A DNA stretch of 64,000 bases from an uncultured Clostridia bacterium. GTDB lineage: Bacteria; Bacillota; Clostridia; Christensenellales; Pumilibacteraceae. A program made the translations under genes and the position numbers. Below, one piece after another: positions 14,204 through 22,898 of the stretch (position 1 is its first letter; the number at the start of each line of letters is the position of its first letter). The DNA lies in the NCBI GenBank assembly GCA_934270565.1, contig CAKQPR010000003.1:62001-126000 (forward strand), read 5' to 3'. A model generated the notes under the pieces. That model did not search any database. It was given only the letters and a program-made list of their open reading frames with translations, and had not been told where the DNA came from.

Positions 14204-15031
14204 ATGGCTGTTAAAAGATTTAAACCCATCACCCCGGGTACAAGACAAAAAACCGTTTCCTCCTTTGCCGAGGTAACGACGAATAAACCCGAGAAATCCC
14301 TGCTCGTCAGCAAGAACCATTCGGGCGGCAGAAACAACAACGGTCGCATCACCGTTCGCCACATCGGCGGCGGCAACCGCAACAAGTATCGTATCGTGGA
14401 CTTCAAGCGCAACAAGGACAATATCCCCGCTAAAGTCGCAACGATCGAATACGATCCGAACCGCACCTCGTACATCGCGCTTCTTCACTACGCGGACGGC
14501 GAGAAAAGATACATTCTCGCTCCCGTCGGACTTAACGTCGGCGACACGGTAGTAAGCGGCGAGAACGCGGACATCAAGGCGGGCAACGCGCTTCCGCTTT
14601 CCGCGATCCCCGTAGGTACGCTCGTTCACAACGTCGAGCTTCAGCCGGGTAACGGCGGTATCCTCGTCCGCACCGCGGGCGCTGCCGCTCAGCTCATGGC
14701 TAAGGAAGGTAAGTACGCCACCCTCAAGATGCCCAGCGGCGAAATGAGACTCGTTCTTCTCACCTGCAAGGCTACCGTCGGTCAGGTCGGAAACCTCGAT
14801 CACGAGCTTATTTCGCTCGGTAAAGCCGGCAGAAAACGTCACATGGGCGTTCGCCCCACCGTCCGCGGCGTGGTAATGAACCCCAACGATCACCCGCACG
14901 GCGGCGGCGAAGGCAAATCCCCCGTCGGTATGCCCGGACCCGTTACCCCGTGGGGCAAGCCCGCTCTCGGTTACAAGACCAGAAAGCATCATAAGGCAAG
15001 CGACCGCTTTATCGTTAAGCGCATAAATTAG
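14204..15031 (+). CDS. rplB: 50S ribosomal protein L2
   Basis: 275 residues, the usual length. The conserved C-terminal segment MNPNDHPHGGGEGKSPVG holds the histidine that lies close to the peptidyl transferase centre. RNA-binding motifs HSGGRNNNGRITVRHIGGG lie near the N-terminus. Preceded by AAGGAGA. Confidence 0.98.
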   Translation: MAVKRFKPITPGTRQKTVSSFAEVTTNKPEKSLLVSKNHSGGRNNNGRITVRHIGGGNRNKYRIVDFKRNKDNIPAKVATIEYDPNRTSYIALLHYADGEKRYILAPVGLNVGDTVVSGENADIKAGNALPLSAIPVGTLVHNVELQPGNGGILVRTAGAAAQLMAKEGKYATLKMPSGEMRLVLLTCKATVGQVGNLDHELISLGKAGRKRHMGVRPTVRGVVMNPNDHPHGGGEGKSPVGMPGPVTPWGKPALGYKTRKHHKASDRFIVKRIN

Positions 15032-15040
15032 AGGTGAATT

Positions 15041-15319
15041 ATGAGTAGAAGTGTCAAAAAAGGACCTTACGTAGAAGAAAAGTTGTACAAAAGAGTGCTT
15101 GCACAGGCTCAGACTACCGATAAAAAGGTGATCAAAACGTGGTCGCGCTCTTCGACGATTTTCCCCGAGTTCATCGGTTGCACGATTGCCGTTCACGACG
15201 GACGCAAGCACGTTCCCGTGTATTGCACCGAGGAAATGGTCGGTCATAAGCTCGGCGAGTTCGCTCCCACCCGTACCTTCAAGGGTCACGCGGGCGAGAA
15301 AACCACTTCGGGCAAATAA
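15041..15319 (+). CDS. rpsS: 30S ribosomal protein S19
   Basis: 92 residues with the family start MSRSVKKGPYVEEKLYKRV and the C-terminal motif LGEFAPTRTFKGH. S19 is a head protein that contacts S13 and the A-site finger. It follows rplB by 9 bases with GAGGTG as ribosome site. Confidence 0.98.
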   Translation: MSRSVKKGPYVEEKLYKRVLAQAQTTDKKVIKTWSRSSTIFPEFIGCTIAVHDGRKHVPVYCTEEMVGHKLGEFAPTRTFKGHAGEKTTSGK

Positions 15320-15330
15320 GGAGCAGTAAA

Positions 15331-15723
15331 ATGGCTACGAGAATTAAAGAAAAAACCGCAAAGCTGGCTGCGACGAAGGACATGCGTCCGCACGCTCACG
15401 CCAACTACGTCCGCATCTCGCCCTCCAAGGTGAGAATCGTAATCGACACCGTTCGCGGCAAGTCGGTAAACGAGGCGCTTGCCCTTCTTTCCTTCACCCC
15501 GAAGGCGGCAAGCGAAGTGGTATACAAGCTCATCGAATCTGCCGCGGCTAATGCCGAGCACAACAACGGTCTCGCTCGCAATGATCTTTACGTTGCCGAG
15601 ATCAAAGCCGACGGCGGCCCGATTCTGAAGCGCATGAACCCCGTCTCCAAAGGAAGAGGTTATCGCATCAACAAACGCACGAGCCACATCACCGTTATCC
15701 TCGATACTAAGGAGGCGAAGTAA
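15331..15723 (+). CDS. rplV: 50S ribosomal protein L22
   Basis: 130 residues. The body motif YVRISPSKVRIVIDTVRGKS and the tunnel hairpin PILKRMNPVSKGRGYRINKR are clear. There is an N-terminal extension of about 20 residues (MATRIKEKTAKLAATKDMRP) beyond the minimal L22. The hairpin loop lines the exit tunnel, where macrolide-resistance changes fall in other species. Confidence 0.98.
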   Translation: MATRIKEKTAKLAATKDMRPHAHANYVRISPSKVRIVIDTVRGKSVNEALALLSFTPKAASEVVYKLIESAAANAEHNNGLARNDLYVAEIKADGGPILKRMNPVSKGRGYRINKRTSHITVILDTKEAK

Positions 15724-15725
15724 TC

Positions 15726-16385
15726 ATGGGACAGAAAGTCAATCCGCACGGAATGAGAGTAGGTATCATTCAGAGCTGGGACGCTCAGTGGTACGCTTCC
15801 AAGAAGGACTTTTCCAAGTTCATTCTTGAAGATCACAAAATCCGCGAATTCATCAAAAAGAAGTACTACGCTTACGGTATTTCCAAAGTGACTATCGAGC
15901 GCGCTCAGGATAAGGTTGTCATCAACGTCTTTACCTCCAAGCCCGGTATGATCATCGGTCAGAAAGGCGCAGGCGTGGACACGCTTAAAAAAGAAATCGT
16001 CGCTCTTATCAAGAAGAACGGCGTACACATCAACGTTATGGAAGTAAAACGCCCCGATATGGACGCGGTGCTCGTCGCCGAATCCGTAGCTCAGGCGCTT
16101 GAAAAGAGAAGTTCTTACCGTCGCACCATGAAGCAGGCCATGAGCCGCGTTATGCGCAGCGGCGCCAAGGGCGTTAAGATCACCGTAAGCGGTCGTCTCG
16201 ACGGCGCGGAGATCGCTAAGTCCGAGAGCTATCACGACGGTTCTATTCCCCTTCAGACCGTTCGCGCCGACATCGATTACGGCACGGCGGAAGCCCATAC
16301 CACTTTCGGTATCATCGGTATCAAAGTCTGGGTGTACAAGGGAGAAGTTCTTCCCGCAGCTAAGACGGAAGGAGGAGAGCACTAA
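15726..16385 (+). CDS. rpsC: 30S ribosomal protein S3
   Basis: 219 residues. Starts MGQKVNPHGMRVGII. The type II KH domain shows the GxxG loop (GMIIGQKGAGVDTLKKEI), and the C-terminal domain has SGRLDGAEIAKSE. S3 forms part of the mRNA entry channel with helicase function. Spacing to rplV is 2 bases. Confidence 0.98.
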   Translation: MGQKVNPHGMRVGIIQSWDAQWYASKKDFSKFILEDHKIREFIKKKYYAYGISKVTIERAQDKVVINVFTSKPGMIIGQKGAGVDTLKKEIVALIKKNGVHINVMEVKRPDMDAVLVAESVAQALEKRSSYRRTMKQAMSRVMRSGAKGVKITVSGRLDGAEIAKSESYHDGSIPLQTVRADIDYGTAEAHTTFGIIGIKVWVYKGEVLPAAKTEGGEH

Positions 16386-16387
16386 TT

Positions 16388-16834
16388 ATGTTAATGCCTA
16401 AGAGAGTAAAAAGACGTCGCGTTCATCGCGGCAGAATGAAGGGCAAGGACATTTCGGGAGGCGTAATCGCTTACGGCGATTTCGGTCTCGTCGCTACCGA
16501 GCCCGGCTGGATCACTTCCAACCAGATAGAGGCAGCCCGTATCGCCATGACGCGTTACATCAAGCGTGGCGGACAGGTCTGGATCGATATCTTCCCCCAC
16601 AAGCCCGTCACCAAGAAACCCGCCGAAACTCGTATGGGTTCCGGTAAAGGTTCGCCCGAGTACTGGGTTGCCGTGGTTAAACCCGGAAGAGTTATGTTCG
16701 AAATGGCGGGAGTCGCCGAGGACGTCGCGCGCGAAGCGCTTCGTCTCGCGTCGCACAAGCTCCCCGTCAAGTGCAAGATCGCCAAGAAGGGAGACCTTGT
16801 TTCCCCCGACAAGAACGAGGAGGTTAAAGCGTAA
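16388..16834 (+). CDS. rplP: 50S ribosomal protein L16
   Basis: 148 residues from the ATG at 16388, about 11 bases from GGAGGAG. An in-frame ATG at 16394 would remove two residues and is less well spaced. Conserved segments are PKRVKRRRVHRGRMKG and KPAETRMGSGKGSPEYWVA. L16 shapes the A-site tRNA pocket of the large subunit. Confidence 0.97.
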   Translation: MLMPKRVKRRRVHRGRMKGKDISGGVIAYGDFGLVATEPGWITSNQIEAARIAMTRYIKRGGQVWIDIFPHKPVTKKPAETRMGSGKGSPEYWVAVVKPGRVMFEMAGVAEDVAREALRLASHKLPVKCKIAKKGDLVSPDKNEEVKA

Positions 16835-17031
16835 TGAAAGCATCGGCTTTAAAAGAAATGAAAGACGACGAGCTTCAATTAAAGCTCAACGAGCTTAAAC
16901 AAGAGCTGTTTAACCTTCGGTTCTCTCACGCAACCGGACAGCTCGCTAATCCTATGCAAATGGTAAACTGCAAGCGCGATATCGCCCGCATCAAGACGAT
17001 TCAGCGCGAGCGCGAGCTTAAAAAGGCTTAA
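16834..17031 (+). CDS. rpmC: 50S ribosomal protein L29
   Basis: 65 residues, two-helix coiled protein with the family pattern LKEMKDDELQLKLNELKQEL and FNLRFSHATGQL. It overlaps rplP by one base (TAATG). L29 lies at the tunnel exit next to L23. Confidence 0.98.
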   Translation: MKASALKEMKDDELQLKLNELKQELFNLRFSHATGQLANPMQMVNCKRDIARIKTIQRERELKKA

Positions 17032-17045
17032 CGGAGGACTGAAAA

Positions 17046-17312
17046 ATGGCAGAAGTCATTGAGAGAAATAACAGAAAAGAGCGCGTTGGCGTAGTCGTTT
17101 CGTCCGCTATGGACAAGACCATCGTCGTCGCCATCAAGGATAAGGCGAAACACCCGCTCTACAAAAAGACCATCAACAAGACCAAAAAGCTTAAGGCGCA
17201 CGACGAAAACAACGAGTGCGGAGTAGGCGATACCGTTCTCGTCGCCGAGACGAGACACCTCAGCAAGGACAAATGCTGGCGTCTTGTGGAAATCGTCGAA
17301 AAGGCTAAGTAA
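17046..17312 (+). CDS. rpsQ: 30S ribosomal protein S17
   Basis: 88 residues. OB-fold protein with RKERVGVVVSSAMDKTIVV near the N-terminus and GDTVLVAETRHLSKDK in the second half. A primary binder of the 5' domain of 16S rRNA. Preceded by CGGAGG. Confidence 0.98.
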   Translation: MAEVIERNNRKERVGVVVSSAMDKTIVVAIKDKAKHPLYKKTINKTKKLKAHDENNECGVGDTVLVAETRHLSKDKCWRLVEIVEKAK

Positions 17313-17326
17313 GGAGACGAGCAATT

Positions 17327-17695
17327 ATGATTCAACCTCAATCGTATCTTAAAGCCGCAGACAACAGCGGCGCGAAAGAGCTTATGTGCATTCGCGTCCT
17401 CGGCGGCTCGTTCCGCAGAAGCGGAAACATCGGTGACGTTATAGTTGCCTCCGTAAAGAGCGCAACCCCCGGCGGCGCGGTCAAGAAAGGCGACGTCGTC
17501 CGCGCGGTTATCGTTCGCACGCATCAGGGTATCAATCGTCCCGACGGATCGCATATCCGTTTCGACGACAACGCTGCCGTCATCATCGACAGCCAGAAGC
17601 AGCCCAGAGGCACGCGTATCTTCGGGCCCATCGCAAGAGAGCTTCGCGACAAGGATTATATGAAGATCATATCCCTTGCTCCCGAGGTAATTTAA
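17327..17695 (+). CDS. rplN: 50S ribosomal protein L14
   Basis: 122 residues, the canonical length. Clear motifs: MIQPQSYLKAADNSGAKEL at the start and RGTRIFGPIARELR near the end. L14 makes inter-subunit bridges with 16S rRNA and is the docking site of the silencing factor RsfS. Confidence 0.98.
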   Translation: MIQPQSYLKAADNSGAKELMCIRVLGGSFRRSGNIGDVIVASVKSATPGGAVKKGDVVRAVIVRTHQGINRPDGSHIRFDDNAAVIIDSQKQPRGTRIFGPIARELRDKDYMKIISLAPEVI

Positions 17696-17709
17696 CGGAG
17701 GATTAAGCA

Positions 17710-18195
17710 ATGTCATTACACGTTAAAAAGGGCGATACCGTAGCGGTTATCGCCGGAAAAGATAGGAAAAAGACCGGTAAGGTCCTCGCGGTTAATCCTT
17801 CCGAAGGCTCTGTGATCGTGGACGGCGTAAACGTCATCACCAAGCACAACAAGCCCAGAAGCGCTAATCAGCCGGGCGGCATCGTTAAGGAAAACGGCAA
17901 GATCGATATCAGCAACGTTATGGTTGTCTGCCCCGCTTGCGGAAAGGCTACCAGAATCGCCGCAGGCGAAGCCGACGGCAAGAAGATCCGCCTTTGCAAG
18001 AAGTGCGGCGCTTCGCTCGACGCCAAGAAAGCCGAGAAGAAAACCCGTAAAACCGCCAAGGCCGCGGCAACCGAAGAGGTAGCGACCGAAGAAAAGAAGA
18101 CTGCGAAGAAGTCGACCAAGAAATCCGAAACCGCGACCGAGAAAAAGCCCGCGGCTAAGAGAACGAAGAAGACTACCGAGTCTTCCGAGAAGTAG
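17710..18195 (+). CDS. rplX: 50S ribosomal protein L24 with long charged C-terminal tail
   Basis: 161 residues, about 55 longer than typical L24. Residues 1-104 are the normal protein: KOW motif (KKGDTVAVIAGKDRKKTGKV) and a zinc-type pair, Cys74/77 and Cys96/99 (CPAC...CKKC). Residues from about 105 on are a low-complexity Lys/Ala/Thr/Glu tail with repeated units such as KKTAKKSTKKSETATEKK. L24 initiates 50S assembly. The tail is in frame, ends at a normal stop, and is followed at once by the ribosome site of rplE, so it is not a sequencing artefact by appearance. Its role is unknown. Confidence 0.96.
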   Translation: MSLHVKKGDTVAVIAGKDRKKTGKVLAVNPSEGSVIVDGVNVITKHNKPRSANQPGGIVKENGKIDISNVMVVCPACGKATRIAAGEADGKKIRLCKKCGASLDAKKAEKKTRKTAKAAATEEVATEEKKTAKKSTKKSETATEKKPAAKRTKKTTESSEK

Positions 18196-18206
18196 TGGAG
18201 GATATT

Positions 18207-18797
18207 ATGGCTGAAAAGAAAAATCAGGTTGCTGCAACGGCGGCAACCGATTCGGAAAGATACCGTTTGCTCACCGCTTACAAGACCGAGATCGTTCCCG
18301 CCCTTATGAAGGAGCGCGGATACAAGAACGTGAACGAAGTTCCCGCGCTTGACAAGATCATCGTCAATATGCGTATGGGCGACATCAAGGACAACTCCAA
18401 GAGCGTAAGCTCCGCAATCAAGGAGTTAGAGGCGATCTGCGGTCAGAAAGCGCTCGTTACCAAGGCTAAAAAGTCCGTCGCAAACTTCAAACTTCGCGAA
18501 GGTCAGGCAGTAGGCGCGAAAGTAACCCTTCGCGGCAAGAGAATGTACGAATTCCTCGACAAGCTCGTTTCGATCGCGCTTCCCCGCGTCCGCGACTTCC
18601 GCGGAATCTCCGGCAAGTCGTTCGACGGCAGAGGAAACTATGCGCTCGGCATCAAAGAGCACATCATTTTCCCCGAAATTTCGTATGAGCTCGTCGAAAA
18701 GGTTCGCGGATTCGACGTTTGTATCGTCACGACGGCAAAGTCGGACGACGAAGCCAAGGCGCTTCTCGTTAAGCTTGGAATGCCTTTCAAGAACTGA
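18207..18797 (+). CDS. rplE: 50S ribosomal protein L5
   Basis: 196 residues from the ATG at 18207, placed directly behind GTGGAGGATATT. The GTG at 18195 is part of that ribosome site. Family segments are KIIVNMRMGDIKDNSKS and LPRVRDFRGISGKSFDGRGNY. The N-terminus is about 15 residues longer than many L5 proteins. L5 binds 5S rRNA in the central protuberance with L18. Confidence 0.97.
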   Translation: MAEKKNQVAATAATDSERYRLLTAYKTEIVPALMKERGYKNVNEVPALDKIIVNMRMGDIKDNSKSVSSAIKELEAICGQKALVTKAKKSVANFKLREGQAVGAKVTLRGKRMYEFLDKLVSIALPRVRDFRGISGKSFDGRGNYALGIKEHIIFPEISYELVEKVRGFDVCIVTTAKSDDEAKALLVKLGMPFKN

Positions 18798-18820
18798 CGG
18801 GAAAAAGGAGATAATTTCAA

Positions 18821-19006
18821 ATGGCAAAGAAAGCAATGATTAACAAACAGCAGAAGGCGCAGAAGTACTCCACCCGCGAGTACACCCGCTGCTCGATTTG
18901 CGGCCGCCCGCACGCTGTACTGCGTAAATACGGTATCTGCCGTATTTGTTTCAGAGAGCTGGCTTACAAAGGGGAAATCCCCGGCGTAAAGAAGTCCAGC
19001 TGGTGA
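18821..19006 (+). CDS. rpsN: 30S ribosomal protein S14, zinc-binding type
   Basis: 61 residues, the short C+ (type Z) form, with the zinc site CSIC...CRIC (TRCSICGRPHAVLRKYGICRICF) and the conserved tail GEIPGVKKSSW. This form is usual in Gram-positive bacteria. A zinc-free paralogue, if any, is outside the window. Confidence 0.98.
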   Translation: MAKKAMINKQQKAQKYSTREYTRCSICGRPHAVLRKYGICRICFRELAYKGEIPGVKKSSW

Positions 19007-19019
19007 GAGGAGGACGATC

Positions 19020-19418
19020 ATGGTAGTTACGGATCCTATTGCAGATTTACTCACGAGAATCAGAAACGCTCTTACCGCTAAACACGAAACGGTAACCGTT
19101 CCCGCCTCGAAAATGAAGAAAGCCATCGTAGACATTCTCGTCGAAGAAGGCTTCGTTCAGAGCGCCGAGGTCGTTGAAACCGAAAAGGGCAACGACATCG
19201 TCATTACTCTCAAATACGGCAAGAAAGGCGAGAAAGTCATTTCGAACCTTAAGAGAATTTCCAAACCCGGTCTTCGCGTTTACTGCGGAGCGGAACAGCT
19301 TCCCCGCGTCCTCGGCGGACTCGGCATCGCGATCATCTCGACCTCCAAGGGCGTTATGACCGACAAGGCTGCCCGCGCTCAGAACATCGGCGGCGAAGTG
19401 CTCGCGTACGTTTGGTAA
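19020..19418 (+). CDS. rpsH: 30S ribosomal protein S8
   Basis: 132 residues. Starts VVTDPIADLLTRIRNA and ends with the signature STSKGVMTDKAARAQNIGGE. S8 binds helix 21 of 16S rRNA and in E. coli represses the spc operon at the rplE region. The preceding gap is 13 bases and holds AGGAGGA. Confidence 0.98.
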   Translation: MVVTDPIADLLTRIRNALTAKHETVTVPASKMKKAIVDILVEEGFVQSAEVVETEKGNDIVITLKYGKKGEKVISNLKRISKPGLRVYCGAEQLPRVLGGLGIAIISTSKGVMTDKAARAQNIGGEVLAYVW

Positions 19419-19430
19419 GGAGGAGCGATT

Positions 19431-19973
19431 ATGTCAAGAATCGGTAGATTACACATCACGCTTCCCGCAGGCGTATCGGTCGAATTCAAGGATCAGATCG
19501 TCACGGTCAAGGGCCCCAAGGGCGAGCTTAGCCGCAAGATCGATTCCAAAAACATCGCTGTCAACGTCGACGGCAACGAAGTTCACGTCGTTCGCTCGTC
19601 CGAGGACAAGCAAACCAAGTCCATGCACGGTCTTTACCGCGTCCTTATCAACGATATGGTTCAGGGCGTCGTAACCCCCTTCTCCAAGACGCTTATCATC
19701 GACGGTGTCGGTTACAAAGCGGCTATGCAGGGCAACAAGCTCGTTATGAACCTCGGTCTTTCGCACCCCGTCGAGTACGTCGCTCCCGCGGGAATCACCA
19801 TTACCTGCACCGATCAGAACACGGTCGTCGTAAGCGGTATTTCCAAAGAGATCGTCGGTCAGGTTGCCGCGACAATCAAGTCGAAGCGTCCCGTCGAGCC
19901 GTATCACGGCTACGGTATCCACTATTCGACCGAAGTCGTCGTGAAGAAAGAAGGCAAGACGGCGGGTAAGTAA
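19431..19973 (+). CDS. rplF: 50S ribosomal protein L6
   Basis: 180 residues. Two homologous alpha/beta domains. Motifs: SRIGRLHITLPAGVSVE at the start and the C-terminal IKSKRPVEPYHGYGIHY. L6 lies at the factor-binding stalk base. Confidence 0.98.
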   Translation: MSRIGRLHITLPAGVSVEFKDQIVTVKGPKGELSRKIDSKNIAVNVDGNEVHVVRSSEDKQTKSMHGLYRVLINDMVQGVVTPFSKTLIIDGVGYKAAMQGNKLVMNLGLSHPVEYVAPAGITITCTDQNTVVVSGISKEIVGQVAATIKSKRPVEPYHGYGIHYSTEVVVKKEGKTAGK

Positions 19974-19986
19974 GGAGTAGCACATT

Positions 19987-20349
19987 ATGATAAACAAAGA
20001 GAATAAAAACGCTGTCAGAGCTAAAAGACACCTCCGCGTCCGCAACAAGGTTTCGGGCACCGCGGAAAGACCCCGTCTTAACGTTTACCGCTCCTCGTCC
20101 AACATCTATGCTCAGATCATCGACGACGTTGCGGGCAACACGCTCGTTTCTTCCTCTACCATCGCAAAAGGCGTGAACGTAGAAGGTCTTTCCAAGACCG
20201 AAGCCGCCGTTGTAGTCGGTAAGGACGTAGCCGCAAAGGCTCTTGAAAAAGGCATCACCGAAGTCGTATTCGACCGCGGCGGTTACCTTTACATGGGCCG
20301 CGTAAAGGCGCTTGCGGAAGCCGCAAGAGAAGCCGGACTTAAATTCTGA
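19987..20349 (+). CDS. rplR: 50S ribosomal protein L18
   Basis: 120 residues. Family pattern RHLRVRNKVSGTAERPRLNV near the start and VVFDRGGYLYMGRVKALAEA near the end. Binds 5S rRNA with L5. Confidence 0.98.
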   Translation: MINKENKNAVRAKRHLRVRNKVSGTAERPRLNVYRSSSNIYAQIIDDVAGNTLVSSSTIAKGVNVEGLSKTEAAVVVGKDVAAKALEKGITEVVFDRGGYLYMGRVKALAEAAREAGLKF

Positions 20350-20360
20350 GGGAGGTTATC

Positions 20361-20873
20361 ATGGCAAGAAGAGAACGTGAAGACGTTAAGCCGGATGACG
20401 GCATTACCAGTAAACTCGTAGCCGTAAACCGCGTATCCAAAACGGTTAAGGGCGGCAGAAATATGCGCTTCTCCGCGCTCGTCGTAGTAGGCGACGGCAA
20501 AGGCAGCGTCGGACTCGGAGCAGGCAAAGCCGCCGAAGTTCCCGAGGCTATCAAGAAAGCCGAGCAGCTCGCACGCCGCAGCATGGTCAAGATTTCGCTT
20601 GCGGGCGACACCATTCCCCACGAGGCGGAAGGCGTGTTCGGAAAGGCAAGCGTGCTTCTTAAACCCGCCCCCGAAGGAACCGGAGTTATCGCAGGAAGCT
20701 CCGTCCGTGCGGTAGTAGAGCTCGCGGGCATCAAGAACATCACCACCAAGGCTTACGGTTCGCGCAACCCGATCAACTGCGTAAAAGCTACGCTTGCGGG
20801 TCTTAAGTCGCTCCGCACGCCCGAACAGGTCGCCGCGCTTCGCGGAAAGACCGTGGAAGAGATTTTAGGGTAG
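20361..20873 (+). CDS. rpsE: 30S ribosomal protein S5
   Basis: 170 residues. The N-terminal double-stranded-RNA-like domain shows AVNRVSKTVKGGRNMRFSAL and the GDGKGSVGLGAGKA loop. The C-terminal domain has GAGVRAVVELAGI-like spacing (SVRAVVELAGIKNITTKAYG). S5 takes part in decoding fidelity. Confidence 0.98.
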   Translation: MARREREDVKPDDGITSKLVAVNRVSKTVKGGRNMRFSALVVVGDGKGSVGLGAGKAAEVPEAIKKAEQLARRSMVKISLAGDTIPHEAEGVFGKASVLLKPAPEGTGVIAGSSVRAVVELAGIKNITTKAYGSRNPINCVKATLAGLKSLRTPEQVAALRGKTVEEILG

Positions 20874-20880
20874 GTGCAAA

Positions 20881-21072
20881 ATGGCTAACAATATGATTAA
20901 AATCACGCTTGTGAAAAGCACCATCGCGTGCCTCGACAAGCAGAAAAAGACCGTTCAGGCTTTGGGACTGAGAAAGATCGGCTCGTCCGTCGTTCGCGAA
21001 GACAACGACGTCACCCGCGGTATGATCTTCGTCGTAAAGCACCTCGTTAAGGTCGAACCCGTGGAGGCTTAA
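20881..21072 (+). CDS. rpmD: 50S ribosomal protein L30
   Basis: 63 residues. Pattern IKITLVKSTIACLDKQKKTV then LRKIGSSVVREDN. A short bacterial form of L30, separated from rpsE by 7 bases with GTAGGTG ahead of the ATG. Confidence 0.97.
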   Translation: MANNMIKITLVKSTIACLDKQKKTVQALGLRKIGSSVVREDNDVTRGMIFVVKHLVKVEPVEA

Positions 21073-21076
21073 CACT

Positions 21077-21520
21077 ATGAAAATGCATCAGTTATCCCCC
21101 GCAGCGAACTCGCGCACCTCGGCTAAACGCCTCGGTCGCGGTATCGGAAGCGGACTCGGAAAAACCAGCGGTAAAGGTCACAAAGGTCAGTGGGCGCGTA
21201 GCGGCGGCGGAGTCCGTATCGGCTTCGAAGGCGGCCAGATGCCCCTTGCCCGTCGTCTCCCCAAAACCGGTTTCGACAACGCTTGGAAGAAGGTTTATAC
21301 CACCGTCAACGTGGACCTTTTCGAAGCGTTCGAGGACGGCGCCGTAGTTACCGCCGAAATTCTTCTCGGCGCGGGACTTATTTCCAAAATCGAACCCTAC
21401 GGGCTTAAAGTGCTCGGCGACGGTACGCTTACCAGAAAGCTCACCGTAAAAGCTGCCAAGTTCACCAAGTCCGCTGTGGAGAAAATCGAAAAAGCCGGTG
21501 GCAAAGCAGAGGTGGAATGA
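21077..21520 (+). CDS. rplO: 50S ribosomal protein L15
   Basis: 147 residues. The Gly/Lys-rich N-terminus (RLGRGIGSGLGKTSGKGHKG) that threads into 23S rRNA is clear, as is FEGGQMPLARRLPKTGF. It overlaps secY by 4 bases. Confidence 0.98.
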   Translation: MKMHQLSPAANSRTSAKRLGRGIGSGLGKTSGKGHKGQWARSGGGVRIGFEGGQMPLARRLPKTGFDNAWKKVYTTVNVDLFEAFEDGAVVTAEILLGAGLISKIEPYGLKVLGDGTLTRKLTVKAAKFTKSAVEKIEKAGGKAEVE

Positions 21521-22827
21521 TGTTTAAAACTTTGGCAAACGCTTTTAAGAATAAGGAAGTCAGAACCAAGCTTCTGATAACGCTCGCGCTTTTGTTCGTG
21601 TATCGCGTCGGATGCTGGCTTCCTATCCCCGGTATTTCGGGCGCGGTAAAGGCAAGCGTCGAGAGCGATACTTCGCTTCTCTCGCTTCTCTCGTCCATCA
21701 CGGGCGGCGCGCTCGCCAACGGAGCTTTCCTTGCCATCGGCATCTCACCTTATATCAACGCCTCCATTATTATTCAGCTTCTTACGGTTGCGATTCCTTC
21801 GCTCGAGCGCCTCTCCAAGCAGGGCGGCGAGGGCAGAAAGAAGATCAACAAAATCACCCGTTACGTTACCCTCGCTCTCGCCGTCGCTCAGGCGGTCGCG
21901 ATCACTATCAGCTGGGCTAACAACAGCGGTCTCGAAACCGGAATTTTCTCGGGCTTCTTCGCTAAGACCTGGGTTGTCGGAATCTTCGTCGGGCTTATGC
22001 TCGTAGCGGGTTCGATGTTCACCCTCTGGCTCGGCGAGCAGATCACCGAACGCGGTCTCGGAAACGGCATTTCGCTCCTCATCTTCATCGGTATCCTTTC
22101 TTCCGCCGGTCTTGCGATCGTCGCGAAACTCGGCGAAGCTTTCTCCGGTACGTCCGATACCGCTATCTGGGAGCTCCTCGGCTTCGTGCTCATGGTTATC
22201 GTCGTGTTCGGACTTATCGTTTTCGTCGATCAGGCAGAACGCAAAATTCCCATTCAGTACGCAAAGCAGATCAAGGGCAGAAAGCAGTACGGCGGTCAGA
22301 GCACCTATATCCCGCTCAAAGTAAACGCGAGCGGCGTGCTCCCCATCATCTTCGCTTCCGCGATCATCACCTTCCCCCAGCTCATTTGCCAGATGTTCTG
22401 GCCTACCAGCGCGTTCTACGCTTGGTGGTCGAAGTGGCTCGGCTCGGGCTCGGTTGTGTACAGCATCTGCGTCGGTCTTCTGATTTTGTTCTTCTGCTAC
22501 TTCTACGCTCAGATCCAGTTCAACCCCGAAGAGGTCGCGCGCAACATTCAGCAGTACGGCGGCTTTATCCCCGGCATTCGCCCCGGTAAACCCACTTACG
22601 ATTATCTCGTCCGCATCAGCAAGAGGATTACGCTTTTCGGCGCTATCTACCTCGCGTTCATCGCGATCGTTCCGTCGGTAATCTTCTCCATCGTGCTTCC
22701 GGACGCGTCCCTCGTAAACGCGCTCAGCGCGACCGGTATGCTGATCGTCGTGTCCGTCGCTCTCGAGTTCGACAAAGCGCTCGAAAGCCAGCTGATGATG
22801 AAACAGTACAAAGGTTTCCTGAAATAA
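21517..22827 (+). CDS. secY: Protein translocase subunit SecY
   Basis: 436 residues with ten membrane helices. It opens with FKTLANAFKNKEVRTKLL, and signature segments include IPGISGAVKA-like plug-region sequence and the cytoplasmic loop PIQYAKQIKGRKQYGGQSTYIPLK cut in two by the family pattern. SecY forms the channel of the Sec translocon, which would export the lipoproteins of the later glycan loci. The start ATG at 21517 overlaps the rplO stop; the next codon is also ATG (21520), so the exact start is uncertain by one residue. Confidence 0.97.
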   Translation: MMFKTLANAFKNKEVRTKLLITLALLFVYRVGCWLPIPGISGAVKASVESDTSLLSLLSSITGGALANGAFLAIGISPYINASIIIQLLTVAIPSLERLSKQGGEGRKKINKITRYVTLALAVAQAVAITISWANNSGLETGIFSGFFAKTWVVGIFVGLMLVAGSMFTLWLGEQITERGLGNGISLLIFIGILSSAGLAIVAKLGEAFSGTSDTAIWELLGFVLMVIVVFGLIVFVDQAERKIPIQYAKQIKGRKQYGGQSTYIPLKVNASGVLPIIFASAIITFPQLICQMFWPTSAFYAWWSKWLGSGSVVYSICVGLLILFFCYFYAQIQFNPEEVARNIQQYGGFIPGIRPGKPTYDYLVRISKRITLFGAIYLAFIAIVPSVIFSIVLPDASLVNALSATGMLIVVSVALEFDKALESQLMMKQYKGFLK

Positions 22828-22898
22828 GGTAATAGTCGGTGAAGCGTCCGCGCCGTAAAGGTGCGGGCGCTAAGCACCGCGATTAAAGAGGAGTTGCT

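Noticed and set aside
14189..15289. Long open frame antisense to rplB and rpsS
   Set aside because: It has no ribosome site or domain. The sense genes are unmistakable and the GC-rich codon bias opens the opposite strand.
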